The position numbers and the translations under genes were made by a program. The notes beneath the pieces are model-generated. The model did no database searches, had not been told where the DNA came from, and worked only from the letters and a program-made list of their open reading frames with translations. A stretch of DNA of 41,274 nucleotides from assembly GCA_934351925.1 (NCBI GenBank), contig CAKRJT010000026.1:1-41274 (forward strand). Direction: 5' to 3'. Of the stretch, positions 7,594-15,835 are shown in pieces; position 1 is the stretch's first letter; each line of letters opens with the position of its first letter. This DNA is from an uncultured Lachnospiraceae bacterium. GTDB lineage: Bacteria > Bacillota > Clostridia > Lachnospirales > Lachnospiraceae.

Positions 7594-9933
7594 ATGAAAT
7601 TAAGTGAATTACAGATTGGTAAAAGCGGTGTTATTAAGGATGTAGGGGGGAGTGGTGCGCTCAGACAGCACTTCCTTGATATGGGAATGATTCCCGGTGC
7701 AGAGGTCACTGTTGTAAAGCTTGCACCGATGGGAGATCCGATGGAGCTTCAGGTTCATGGCTATGAGCTTACATTGCGTCTTGCCGAGGCGGCACAGATA
7801 GAGATTGACAGTATTGAGAAGAGAAGCAACCCACATGCGAGGGTAGAGAACGGAAAGGAATCTGAGCATCCGGGACTGGGCGAGGATGGAAGGTACCATT
7901 CGAAGAAGGATGAGAACCCGCTTCCGGAGGGAACGAAGCTTACTTACGCCCTGGTGGGTAATCAGAATTGCGGAAAAACTACACTTTTCAACCAGCTTAC
8001 CGGTTCTAACCAGCATGTTGGCAACTTTCCGGGTGTAACCGTCGACAGGAAGGACGGCTCTATTAAAGGGTATTCCAACACTAACATTACGGATTTACCC
8101 GGAATATATTCGATGTCGCCCTATAGCAGTGAGGAGATTGTATCGCGTAACTTTGTGCTCAATGAACATCCAAAGGCAATCATCAACATAGTTGATGCCA
8201 CGAATATAGAGAGAAATCTGTATCTTACCATGCAGCTTCTTGAGATGGACATTCCTATGGTAGTGGCGCTGAATATGATGGATGAGGTGACGGGAAATCA
8301 TGGCTCCATTGATGTCAACACCATAGAGGGAATGCTTGGAGTACCGGTCATACCGATATCTGCCGCAAAAAATGAGGGTGTTGATGAGCTTGTAAAGCAT
8401 GCACTGCATATTGCAAAATATCAGGAGCGCCCTTTAAGACAGGATTTCTGTGATAAACAGGATCATGGCGGTGCGGTTCATAGATGTATACATGCTGTTG
8501 AACACCTTATTGAGGATCATGCAGAGAGTGCAGATATTCCGGTGCGTTTCGCAGCTACAAAGGCTATAGAAGGCGACCACCTCATAATTGAAAAGCTTAA
8601 GCTTGACCAGAATGAGACAGAGACGCTTTTACATATTGTGAAGCAGATGGAGACAGAGAGAGGTCTTGACAGAAGTGCAGCGATAGCAGACATGCGCTTT
8701 GACTTTATTGAGAAACTGTGTGAGCAGACTGTTGTTAAACCTAAGGAGAGCAAGGAACGAATAAGAAGTGAGAAAATAGACAGAATCCTTACCGGAAAAT
8801 ATACCGGAATCCCGTGCTTTATAGCGATAATGGCGTTGGTCTTTTATCTCACCTTCAATGTCATAGGAGCGGCTCTTCAGAAGCTTCTTGAACTTGGAAT
8901 AGATAAGCTTGCACAGGTCACAGATGCTGCAATGGCTGCCGCTAAGGTCAATGGTGCGCTCAGAAGCCTTGTGATTGACGGTATATTTACAGGAGTCGGA
9001 AGTGTCTTAAGCTTCCTCCCGATTATAGTCACACTGTTCTTCTTCCTGTCACTCATGGAGGACAGCGGTTACATAGCAAGAGTTGCGTTTATGATGGACA
9101 AGCTTCTTCGTAAGATTGGTCTTTCGGGAAGAAGCATAGTGCCTATGCTTATCGGTTTCGGCTGCACGGTTCCGGCTGTCATGGCTACAAGAACCCTCAC
9201 CAGTGAGAGAGACCGTAAGATGACGATACTCCTCACACCATTCATGAGCTGTACGGCTAAGCTTCCGATATATGCTTTCTTTGTGAGTGTATTCTTCCCT
9301 AAGCAGGGAGGAATTATTATGACGGGACTGTATCTTTTTGGAATATTAGTGGGAATACTCGTTGCATTTCTCTACAAGGGAACACTCTTTAAGGGAGAAC
9401 CGGTTCCGTTTGTCATGGAGCTTCCTAATTACAGACTGCCAAGTCCTAAGAATGTAGGACAGCTTCTGTGGGAGAAAGCAAAGGATTTCCTCCAGAAGGC
9501 ATTCTCGGTAATCCTTATTGCAACTATAGTAGTGTGGCTTTTACAGAGCTTTGACATTCATTTCAACATGGTTGAGGACTCGGGCGGGAGCATACTTGCG
9601 GGAATATCAGGGCTGCTGGTTCCGTTATTTAAGCCGCTTGGTCTTGGCGACTGGCGTATATGTACATCACTTATCAGCGGCTTTATGGCAAAGGAGAGTG
9701 TTGTATCTACGCTTGAGGTACTTTTCGGCACAGATATTGGTACAGTATTATCGCCGGTGGCAGCGGCAGCGCTTCTCACGTTCAGTCTTTTGTACACACC
9801 TTGTGTAGCGGCGATAGCGGCAATCAAGAGAGAGCTTGGAATGAAGTGGGCTGTAGGAGTTGTAATATGGCAGTGTGCGATAGCGTGGGCTGCGGCACTC
9901 ATTGTGAAGCTGGTGGTTGGAATTTTTGTGTAG
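7594..9933 (+). CDS. feoB: FeoA-FeoB fusion, ferrous iron transporter
   Basis: 779 residues. Residues 1 to about 76 are a FeoA SH3-like domain (MKLSELQIGKSGVIKDVGG); a charged linker follows, then the FeoB G-domain with G1 GNQNCGKTT (from residue 122), G2 GVTVDRK, G3 DLPGIYSM and G4 NMMDE, and a membrane domain with two Gate regions including GFGCTVPAVMATRTL and MSCTAKLPIYAFF. It imports Fe2+ across the cytoplasmic membrane, with GTP hydrolysis gating. FeoA is normally a separate gene; the fusion is known in some Firmicutes. The start at 7594 fits CGGAAGAA upstream; the frame is open further 5' without a ribosome binding site. No Fur box was identified. Confidence 0.95.
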   Translation: MKLSELQIGKSGVIKDVGGSGALRQHFLDMGMIPGAEVTVVKLAPMGDPMELQVHGYELTLRLAEAAQIEIDSIEKRSNPHARVENGKESEHPGLGEDGRYHSKKDENPLPEGTKLTYALVGNQNCGKTTLFNQLTGSNQHVGNFPGVTVDRKDGSIKGYSNTNITDLPGIYSMSPYSSEEIVSRNFVLNEHPKAIINIVDATNIERNLYLTMQLLEMDIPMVVALNMMDEVTGNHGSIDVNTIEGMLGVPVIPISAAKNEGVDELVKHALHIAKYQERPLRQDFCDKQDHGGAVHRCIHAVEHLIEDHAESADIPVRFAATKAIEGDHLIIEKLKLDQNETETLLHIVKQMETERGLDRSAAIADMRFDFIEKLCEQTVVKPKESKERIRSEKIDRILTGKYTGIPCFIAIMALVFYLTFNVIGAALQKLLELGIDKLAQVTDAAMAAAKVNGALRSLVIDGIFTGVGSVLSFLPIIVTLFFFLSLMEDSGYIARVAFMMDKLLRKIGLSGRSIVPMLIGFGCTVPAVMATRTLTSERDRKMTILLTPFMSCTAKLPIYAFFVSVFFPKQGGIIMTGLYLFGILVGILVAFLYKGTLFKGEPVPFVMELPNYRLPSPKNVGQLLWEKAKDFLQKAFSVILIATIVVWLLQSFDIHFNMVEDSGGSILAGISGLLVPLFKPLGLGDWRICTSLISGFMAKESVVSTLEVLFGTDIGTVLSPVAAAALLTFSLLYTPCVAAIAAIKRELGMKWAVGVVIWQCAIAWAAALIVKLVVGIFV

Positions 9934-9939
9934 AAATAT

Positions 9940-10347
9940 CAAAGTGCAAAGCTTGAAAGTTCCACTCTAAAACTGCTTACTGTTGGCAGTACTTGCGGGC
10001 AATGCCTGAAGGCAATGTTTGAAGGCAATGTCAGCAGGCATTGCCTGCAGTACGCATGGGTATAAAATCAATAAAATACGGCTGTATGCCCTTTTTCACT
10101 CTGATTATGGGTGGCACGTGGGCATACAAGCCGTATTTTTGCTTCCTATGCCCACGAGTTGCCTTATTTTGAGCATTTTAAGGGCAAGAAAATGAAAAAA
10201 GTGGCTTTTATACCCACGAGAGATGGCAGCTTGGCAGCGGGAAGGGTTTTTTGAAGGAAAATGAGAGGAATAAACCCATGGAGGGTAAGCAGGTTTTATG
10301 TTGGACGGCAATAAAAAAGGAAAAGATGGTGATAAAATATATAATGG
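9940..10347. repeat. Direct repeat 1 flanking the cas12a island
   Basis: About 408 bases, repeated in the same orientation at 15835-16201 with scattered substitutions. It starts at CAAAGTGCAAAGCTTGAAAG and ends near GGTGATAAAATATATAATGG. This copy has extra GGCAATG units (about 9998-10040) absent from copy 2. A conserved outer stem (TGGGTATAAAA 10057-10067 with TTTTATACCCA 10206-10216) encloses a strong hairpin. An open frame on the minus strand inside this copy (10105-10311) is not preserved in copy 2, so the repeat is judged non-coding. Confidence 0.85.
10075..10140 (+). terminator. Hairpin with T-run in direct repeat 1
   Basis: AATACGGC (10075-10082) and GTATGCCC (10084-10091) pair with GGGCATAC (10120-10127) and GCCGTATT (10130-10137), a 16-bp stem with one small internal loop, followed by TTT. 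It would end feoB transcription and insulate the cas12a island. A-rich sequence on the other side may allow action in both directions. Confidence 0.65.
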
Positions 10348-10452
10348 AGAATGTGGAACACACTCAAGGTATGGTGGTTACAGTCGACAAGATGGTATTT
10401 GATTAAGAGCCTATTTAAGTATTTGAAATTATTCAAGAATTTTCATAATGCG

Positions 10453-10481
10453 TTGACAAACATAAGAATAAAGTATATATT
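10453..10481 (+). promoter_or_regulatory. Promoter of the crRNA-like RNA (and perhaps cas12a)
   Basis: TTGACA (10453-10458), exactly 17 bases, TATATT (10476-10481): the closest-to-consensus promoter in the island. Transcription should begin near 10488. The only cas12a promoter candidate downstream is weak (TTTACA 10582-10587, TACATA 10606-10611), so cas12a may depend on read-through from here. Confidence 0.7.
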
Positions 10482-10487
10482 AGATAT

Positions 10488-10584
10488 CAAGATGTGAGGT
10501 TAGTATCTATATGAAATTTCTACTATAATAGTAGATTGAAGTTATCAGGTTTAAAATAACGTATGAATGTTACGTTATTTTTTT
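10488..10584 (+). ncRNA. Solitary crRNA-like RNA upstream of cas12a (candidate Cas12a autoregulator)
   Basis: After the promoter, 10515-10536 reads as a Cas12a direct-repeat handle: AATTTCTAC, loop, GTAGAT, with the canonical TCTAC/GTAGA stem at 10519-10523 and 10531-10535. The whole TCTACTAT-A-ATAGTAGA is palindromic. Degenerate 5' repeat text (GTTAGTATC at 10499) precedes it. A guide-like segment starts at 10537 with TGAAGTTATCAGG and runs directly into a strong terminator, giving an RNA of roughly 97 nt. The first nine guide bases match a TTTA-flanked site in the cas12a leader (10609-10617). crRNA-like RNAs that guide Cas effectors to their own promoters are described for several CRISPR types, including V-A. 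The RNA and its role here are inferred, not shown. Confidence 0.6.
10553..10584 (+). terminator. Terminator between the crRNA-like RNA and cas12a
   Basis: AAAATAACGTA (10553-10563) pairs perfectly over 11 bp with TACGTTATTTT (10571-10581), loop of 7, ending in seven Ts (10578-10584). It closes the short RNA and would reduce read-through into cas12a. Confidence 0.75.
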
Positions 10585-10608
10585 ACAAATATCACAAACA
10601 AAGAATAC

Positions 10609-10621
10609 ATAACTTCATAAA
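10609..10621 (-). promoter_or_regulatory. PAM plus 9-base seed target of the crRNA-like RNA
   Basis: On the minus strand, TTTA (complement of 10618-10621) is followed by TGAAGTTAT (complement of 10609-10617), identical to guide bases 1-9 at 10537-10545; identity is lost from base 10. The site is 17-29 bases before the cas12a start, directly upstream of the ribosome binding site. Seed-only matching would permit binding rather than cutting. Confidence 0.55.
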
Positions 10622-10637
10622 AATGAAAGGAGCAAAA

Positions 10638-13600
10638 ATGGGCTACGAAAATTTTATTAACAAGAATTCGTGTGTAAAAACACTGGTGAACGAGCTTCGT
10701 CCTACGGAGTGGACAAGAAAGCATATTGAGGAGGATGGTATTCTCTCAGCAGATGAACTTAGGGCAGAGGAAAGTGATAAGCTAAAGAGTATAATGGACG
10801 ATTACTACAGAAGGTACATTTATACAAAGCTTTCCGGGGTAAATTCGTTATACTGGAGTGAATTCTTCTCAATAATTGAGATGGCTTATAAAGAAGGAAA
10901 AAAGGATAAGAATTGCAAAGCTCAACTGGAAAAGGCACAAGAAGAGATGAGAGGTAAGTTTTACAATGTTCTGTCAGACGATGATATATTTAAAATGATG
11001 TTTTCCGGGAAGTTTGTAACAAAGGTTCTGCCGGAGTTTGTGCGGAATAATAAAGAGTACAGTGATGAAGAGAAGCAGCAGAAGCTTGACACACTAAAAC
11101 TTTTTAAAGGATTTACCACTTCATTAGTTCCTTTTTTTAACAACAGGGAAAATATATTTTCTAAAAAGCCAATACATTCGTCAATATGTCATAGAACAGT
11201 TGACGAGAATACGGCAATTTTTTATCAGAATATTATTTCTTATAAAAATATTGAGGATAACGCACCGCAGGAAATTGAGAAAATAGAGCATCAGGGCAGA
11301 CAGCAGCTTGGTGAATGGAAGCTGCCAGACATATATTCTTATAGCTTTTATAATAATGTGCTGACACAGCAGGGGATAGAGTTCTACAATGATATATGCG
11401 GAATTGTTAATAGTCATATGAACCTGTACTGTCAGCAGACGAAAGAAAAGTCGGGGCAGTACAGAATGAGAAAGCTTTACAAGCAGATATTGAGCATCTC
11501 ATCGACAAGCTATGAAGTACCATATAAATATGAAGATGATGCACAAGTTTACAGCTCGATAAATGAGTTCGTCGATAGAATTTTTAACAGCAATTTCAGT
11601 GCTAAGGTTGAAAAGATGCTTGGAAAAGCAGAGGAATACGATTTTGATAAAATATACATAGCGTCCAAGAATTACAGCAGTATTTCAAATTTTATAAGTG
11701 GAAAATGGAATACTTTGGAGGATTGTATTAGAAGATATTATGAGGATAATACAGTTGGCAATGGGGATAAAAAGGAGAAGAAGGTTGAGGAAAAGGTAAA
11801 AAAGGATAGCTTCAGGAGTCTGGACAGCATAGATAAAGTCGTTGAGATGTATGGGAAAGGGGAGAAAAGTGCTAAAGAATATATATATCAAATCAGAGAA
11901 ATATATAATGATAATAGATTAGATAAATTTGGGCAGGACGGCTCGGACTCTATAAAGCTCATTGAGAACGATGCAAAGATTGAGCGCATAAAGTGCGTGC
12001 TTGATATGCTGCTTAATACAAACCGCTTCCTCGACATGTTTGCTGTCGGGGACGGCGAGGCGGTAGATGTGGGATTTTACAGTGAGATTGACGAACTCAA
12101 AGAGATAATAGATGGAATTGAGCCTCTTTATAACAGGGTGAGAAATTATGTAACCAGAAAACCATACAATAAGAATAAAATTAAGCTTAATTTTAATTCC
12201 CCTACATTGGCAGAGGGATGGTCCAAAAGCAAGGAATATGAGGATAATGCAATTATACTTCGCAGAGATGGCAAGTATTATCTTGGCATTTTTAATGTAA
12301 AGAATAAACCCGATAAGAAGATAATTGAGGGATATACGGGAGATGTTGGCGATGGATATGAGAAGATGGTGTATAGTTTGGTTCCCGGAGCGGGAAAAAT
12401 GTTGCCAAAGGTATTTTTGTCAAAGACGGGGATAGGCAATTATAAACCCTCAAGCTATATCATTGATGGATATGACAATGACAGACATATCAAGTCGAGT
12501 AAGAACTTTGACATAAATTTCTGCCATGACCTTATTGATTATTTTAAGGCATCAATAAGTGCCAACCCTGATTGGAAGGTCTTTGATTTTAAATTTTCCG
12601 ATACAAAGAGTTATGAGGATATAAGTGGATTTTATAGTGAGGTTGAGAAGCAGGGATATAAAATTAGCTGGGTCAATATTTCAAAGGGAGATATTGACAG
12701 GCTTGACGAGACGGGTCAGATATATCTTTTCCAGATATATAATAAGGATTTCTCGGAAAGCAGTACGGGCACGCCTAATCTTCACACCCTGTATTTTAAG
12801 AATTTGTTCAGTGAAGAAAATATCAGGGAGACCATGTTGAAACTTAGTGGTAAGGGGGAGCTGTTCTTTAGAAAGGCGAGCATTGACAATCCAGGCGGAC
12901 ACAGGAAAGGCTCTATACTTGTGAATAAGACCTACAAGGCTAATATTGGAAATGAGGAGGTGAGAGTACCTGTTCCTGATAAAGAGTATATGGAAATATA
13001 TACATACCTTAATAATGGAAGAACAACGAAACTCTCAGAAAACGCACAGAGCCTGCTTGACAATAAGTTGGTAGAGTATTTCGAGGCTGAGAAAGAAATA
13101 ATCAAGGACAGAAGATATACGGTTGATAAGTTTTTTATCCATACATCTGTTGTAATCAATTACAATGCAGAGGGAGCAAGTGCTAAGCAGTTAAACGAGC
13201 AGGTGCTTGATTATATCTCAAAACAGGATGACATGCACATAATAGGAATAGACCGTGGCGAGAGAAATCTTGTATATGTGTCCGTTATCGACATGAAGGG
13301 AAGAATAGTTGAGCAGAAATCTTATAATGTTGTAAATAGCTATAGTTATCAGAAAAAACTTGTTGAGCGTGAAAAGGCGAGGGACGAGGCGAGAAAGAGC
13401 TGGAAGGAGGTCGGCAGGATAAAAGACCTCAAGGACGGGTATCTTTCACTTGTGGTACATGAGATTGCAGATATGGTTATTAAATATAATGCCATAATTG
13501 CGATGGAGGATTTGAACTATGGTTTCAAACGAGGACGATTTAAGATTGAAAGACAGGTATACCAGAAATTTGAGAGTATGCTTATAAGTAAGCTAAGTTA

Positions 13601-14510
13601 CCTTGTGGACAAAACAAAAAAAGTAGATGAGCCGGGAGGTGTTTTAAAGGGCTATCAGCTTGCATTTGTTCCAAAAGATGTCAAGAAGGTTGGAAGACAG
13701 TGCGGTATTATCTTCTATGTTCCGCCTGCGTATACATCTAAGATTGACCCTGCGACAGGTTTCGTGGACATGTTTAAGTTCAAATCCGGAGAAAAAGAGG
13801 GCACGGCAAGGGTAGATAATGACAGAAAGGAATTTTTATCTAAATTTGACTGTATAAGATATGTCGAAAAGAACGATAACAGAGAGGAAATGTTTGCATT
13901 TACTTTCGACTATGATAATTTTGCTATGCACAATACGGTAATAGCAAAGAAAAAATGGACGGCATATACTTTCGGAAGCAGAATACAGAAGGTATATGAA
14001 AATGGACGGTATACAAGTAGCACACGTGAGATAGACCTTACGGATAAGATGAAAAGACTGCTGAATGAAAATAATATTGAGTATGGTGACGGTCACAATC
14101 TTGTAGATGACATTCGGACTTTAGATGTGGATAGTTCAGGTGCGGTGATTAATGAAATTTTTAAAATATTCCGTTTGACAGTTCAATTAAGAAACAGTAA
14201 AAGTGAAGCGGAGAATGAGAAAAATGGAGAGTATGACAGAATTATATCTCCTATAATGAATGATGCAGGAGAGTTTTTTGACTCATTTAAGTATAAAAAA
14301 ATGAACGAAGAAACTGAGCCGGGTAAGCATAACGCAACAATGCCGATTGATGCCGATGCCAACGGAGCTTACTGCATAGCAATGAAATGTCTGTATGAAG
14401 CAAAAAATATAAAATCAGGCTGGGAAAAGGAAGGTAAGAAAAATAATGACCTGCTGTGTGTTACCAATGCAGATTGGTTTGACTTTATGCAGAATAAAAG
14501 GTATGTGTGA
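10638..14510 (+). CDS. cas12a: Type V-A CRISPR effector nuclease Cas12a (Cpf1)
   Basis: 1290 residues, the normal length. The N-terminus (CVKTLVNELRPTEWTRKHI) is the family's WED-I opening, followed by REC1/REC2, WED and PI regions (KLNFNSPTLAEGWSKSKEYE, KMLPKVFLS). Crude mapping to AsCas12a/LbCas12a gives H716 in NLHTLYFKN for pre-crRNA processing, and RuvC residues D872 (GIDRGERNL), E957 (AMEDLNYGFKRGRF) and D1240 (DADANGAY), with the Nuc arginine at R1185 (VQLRNS). All are present, so it should process crRNA and cut DNA at T-rich PAMs. The start at 10638 is set by AAAGGAG 5 bases upstream; the open frame reaching 10563 is leader. Its stop overlaps the cas4 remnant start (TGATG). The gene looks more AT-rich than its flanks, in keeping with transfer. 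Confidence 0.97.
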   Translation: MGYENFINKNSCVKTLVNELRPTEWTRKHIEEDGILSADELRAEESDKLKSIMDDYYRRYIYTKLSGVNSLYWSEFFSIIEMAYKEGKKDKNCKAQLEKAQEEMRGKFYNVLSDDDIFKMMFSGKFVTKVLPEFVRNNKEYSDEEKQQKLDTLKLFKGFTTSLVPFFNNRENIFSKKPIHSSICHRTVDENTAIFYQNIISYKNIEDNAPQEIEKIEHQGRQQLGEWKLPDIYSYSFYNNVLTQQGIEFYNDICGIVNSHMNLYCQQTKEKSGQYRMRKLYKQILSISSTSYEVPYKYEDDAQVYSSINEFVDRIFNSNFSAKVEKMLGKAEEYDFDKIYIASKNYSSISNFISGKWNTLEDCIRRYYEDNTVGNGDKKEKKVEEKVKKDSFRSLDSIDKVVEMYGKGEKSAKEYIYQIREIYNDNRLDKFGQDGSDSIKLIENDAKIERIKCVLDMLLNTNRFLDMFAVGDGEAVDVGFYSEIDELKEIIDGIEPLYNRVRNYVTRKPYNKNKIKLNFNSPTLAEGWSKSKEYEDNAIILRRDGKYYLGIFNVKNKPDKKIIEGYTGDVGDGYEKMVYSLVPGAGKMLPKVFLSKTGIGNYKPSSYIIDGYDNDRHIKSSKNFDINFCHDLIDYFKASISANPDWKVFDFKFSDTKSYEDISGFYSEVEKQGYKISWVNISKGDIDRLDETGQIYLFQIYNKDFSESSTGTPNLHTLYFKNLFSEENIRETMLKLSGKGELFFRKASIDNPGGHRKGSILVNKTYKANIGNEEVRVPVPDKEYMEIYTYLNNGRTTKLSENAQSLLDNKLVEYFEAEKEIIKDRRYTVDKFFIHTSVVINYNAEGASAKQLNEQVLDYISKQDDMHIIGIDRGERNLVYVSVIDMKGRIVEQKSYNVVNSYSYQKKLVEREKARDEARKSWKEVGRIKDLKDGYLSLVVHEIADMVIKYNAIIAMEDLNYGFKRGRFKIERQVYQKFESMLISKLSYLVDKTKKVDEPGGVLKGYQLAFVPKDVKKVGRQCGIIFYVPPAYTSKIDPATGFVDMFKFKSGEKEGTARVDNDRKEFLSKFDCIRYVEKNDNREEMFAFTFDYDNFAMHNTVIAKKKWTAYTFGSRIQKVYENGRYTSSTREIDLTDKMKRLLNENNIEYGDGHNLVDDIRTLDVDSSGAVINEIFKIFRLTVQLRNSKSEAENEKNGEYDRIISPIMNDAGEFFDSFKYKKMNEETEPGKHNATMPIDADANGAYCIAMKCLYEAKNIKSGWEKEGKKNNDLLCVTNADWFDFMQNKRYV

Positions 14511-14682
14511 TGGACGATACAATAATTATATCAAATTTAAATGATTTTATATTTTGCCCTGCTTCCATATACTTCCATAAGTTATATGGGAGTGAGGACA
14601 AGCTTATGTATCAGACGAACTATCAGATTGATGGAACCAAAGCGCATGAGTCAGTGGATAATAAGTCATATTCTACGAGGAA
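14510..14682 (+). pseudogene. cas4: cas4 remnant (N-terminal 57 codons)
   Basis: The ATG overlaps the cas12a stop. The text IIISNLNDFIFCPASIYFHKLYG, with the first conserved cysteine of the Cas4 iron-sulfur nuclease, then GTKAHESVDNKSYSTRK is the start of a V-A-type Cas4, a PAM-selecting exonuclease in spacer acquisition. At about 14680 the sequence jumps to the C-terminal part of Cas1 in a different frame. The nuclease core and the C-terminal cysteines are lost, so no Cas4 function remains. Confidence 0.85.
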
Positions 14683-15045
14683 ATGCTTTTTAATCTTGTT
14701 GACGCGATACTTCAGGTATATGGATTTGATACATATTATGGTGTGTTTCATAAATGTTTTTATATGAGAAAATCACTTGTGTGTGACATTATGGAACCTA
14801 TGCGACCGATTATAGATTATGAAATAAGGAAAGCGATTAATCTCAATCAGTGTAAGAAAGATGATTTTGAAGTATACGGTAACAGGTGGTGTTTGTCTTA
14901 CCAAAATAGTGTTGCATATATCCAGTTCCTAATGAAAGCAATTCTTGATTATAAGGACGATATTTTTATATATGTTCAAAATTATTATAGGTATTTTATG
15001 AAGAGAAAGAGTGTCGAGGAACTTCCGATATTCAAATTACATTAA
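14683..15045 (+). pseudogene. cas1: cas1 remnant (C-terminal 120 codons)
   Basis: The frame reads MLFNLVDAILQVYGFDTYYG, KSLVCDIMEPMRPIIDYEIRKAI and ends SVEELPIFKLH, recognisable as the C-terminal third of the integrase Cas1. It includes the DxxEPMR region but lacks the N-terminal domain and most of the catalytic core. It is joined to cas4 by a deletion that removed the rest of both genes, and lies in a different frame from the cas4 piece. The ATG at 14683 is an internal Cas1 codon, not a true start. Confidence 0.85.
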
Positions 15046-15069
15046 CATTGTTTGTTTATGGAGGAAAAA

Positions 15070-15345
15070 ATGATTGTAGTGAGTTATGATATATCAGATG
15101 ATAAACTTAGAACGAAATTCTCGAAATATCTGTCAAGATTTGGACATTGACTACAATATTCAGTATTCGAGATTGACAACAGCCCTAGAATAGTAGATAA
15201 TATAGTCAACGATTTGAAGAACAGATACGAGAAACTTTTTTCTCAACAGGATAGCGTCATTATATTTAAACTGTCATCAATCTGTGAAGTGTTAAGGTTC
15301 GGATATGCTAAAAATGATGAGAAGGATTTTATCATTATCTCATAG
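15070..15345 (+). pseudogene. cas2: cas2 with a premature stop
   Basis: Starts after GGAGGAAAA and reads MIVVSYDISDDKLRTKFSKY, LSRFGH, then TGA at 15148-15150 (codon 27), then continues in the same frame LQYSVFEIDNSPRIVDNIV to TAG at 15343. In Cas2 proteins an arginine usually follows this RFGH, so a CGA to TGA change explains the stop. The total of 91 codons is the normal Cas2 size. With cas1 destroyed as well, the adaptation module is inactive. Confidence 0.88.
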
Positions 15346-15494
15346 AAATCTGAAAAGAGAGAATAAATTGCAAACCTCAGCCTTAATATTTTAAATTAAC
15401 TTGTGTTACTTGACAATGTTGTAAAAAACTTACAAAAAATATGATTAATATGTGTGTTACTCAGTGAATGTTTGTGCATAATGACGGAGTAGGT
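15346..15494 (+). promoter_or_regulatory. CRISPR leader
   Basis: 149 AT-rich bases between cas2 and the first repeat, without a gene. A TATGAT (15440-15445) could be the -10 element; TTGTAA (15419-15424) is at 15 bases and TTGACA (15410-15415) at 24 bases, neither ideal. The leader holds two inverted partial copies of the repeat's 5' half: CTTGTGTTACT at 15400-15410 and TGTGTTACTCA at 15453-15463. The second is an exact complement of 15497-15507 in repeat 1. Confidence 0.5.
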
Positions 15495-15835
15495 GTTGAG
15501 TAACACAAGAAAATTTCTGCTTTTGCAGATATGTAGCAGTTAAAATACATATTCTGATGTTGAGTAACACAAGAAAATTTCTGCTTTTGCAGATCTATGA
15601 TTAGACAACGAATCCAAGTCCGTTGAGTAACACAAGAAAATTTCTGCTTTTGCAGATTGAATGAACATCCTGATAACAAAGATGGTTGAGTAACACAAGA
15701 AAATTTCTGCTTTTGCAGATACAGAGTAGTTGCAGAAATACCACTTCGTTGAGTAACACAAGAAAATTTCTGCTTTTGCAGATCTCACATGTGAACATTT
15801 ATTCTTTCCTTGTTGAATAACACAAGATAATTTTC
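15495..15835 (+). CRISPR. Type V-A array: five perfect repeats plus a degenerate last repeat
   Basis: Identical 36-base repeats at 15495-15530, 15559-15594, 15622-15657, 15685-15720 and 15748-15783; 5' half GTTGAGTAACACAAG, 3' handle AATTTCTGCTTTTGCAGAT. Spacers are 28, 27, 27, 27 and 28 bases (15531-15558, 15595-15621, 15658-15684, 15721-15747, 15784-15811). A sixth, worn repeat at 15812-15835 keeps only about 24 bases and stops where direct repeat 2 begins, losing the hairpin. The array runs in the same direction as cas12a. The handle stem is TCTGC/GCAGA, a paired change from the usual TCTAC/GTAGA. No spacer matched another part of this window by eye. Confidence 0.97.

Noticed and set aside
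10105..10311. 68-codon minus-strand frame in direct repeat 1
   Set aside because: The frame is not kept in the second copy of the repeat, so it is unlikely to be coding.
10424..10432. Second possible target of the crRNA-like guide (TGAAATTAT)
   Set aside because: It matches 8 of 9 seed bases, but the preceding bases are TATT, not TTTV; much weaker than the site at 10609-10621.
10563..10637. N-terminal extension of Cas12a (25 more residues)
   Set aside because: It would run through the terminator and the leader target site, has no ribosome binding site, and does not resemble a Cas12a start; ATG 10638 does.
15461..15798. Minus-strand open frames with repeated SAKAEIFLCYST peptides
   Set aside because: They are translations of the CRISPR repeats in several frames, with no ribosome binding site; the DNA is an array.
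15531..15811. Self-targeting spacers
   Set aside because: By eye no spacer matched another place in this window; the rest of the genome and phages could not be searched.
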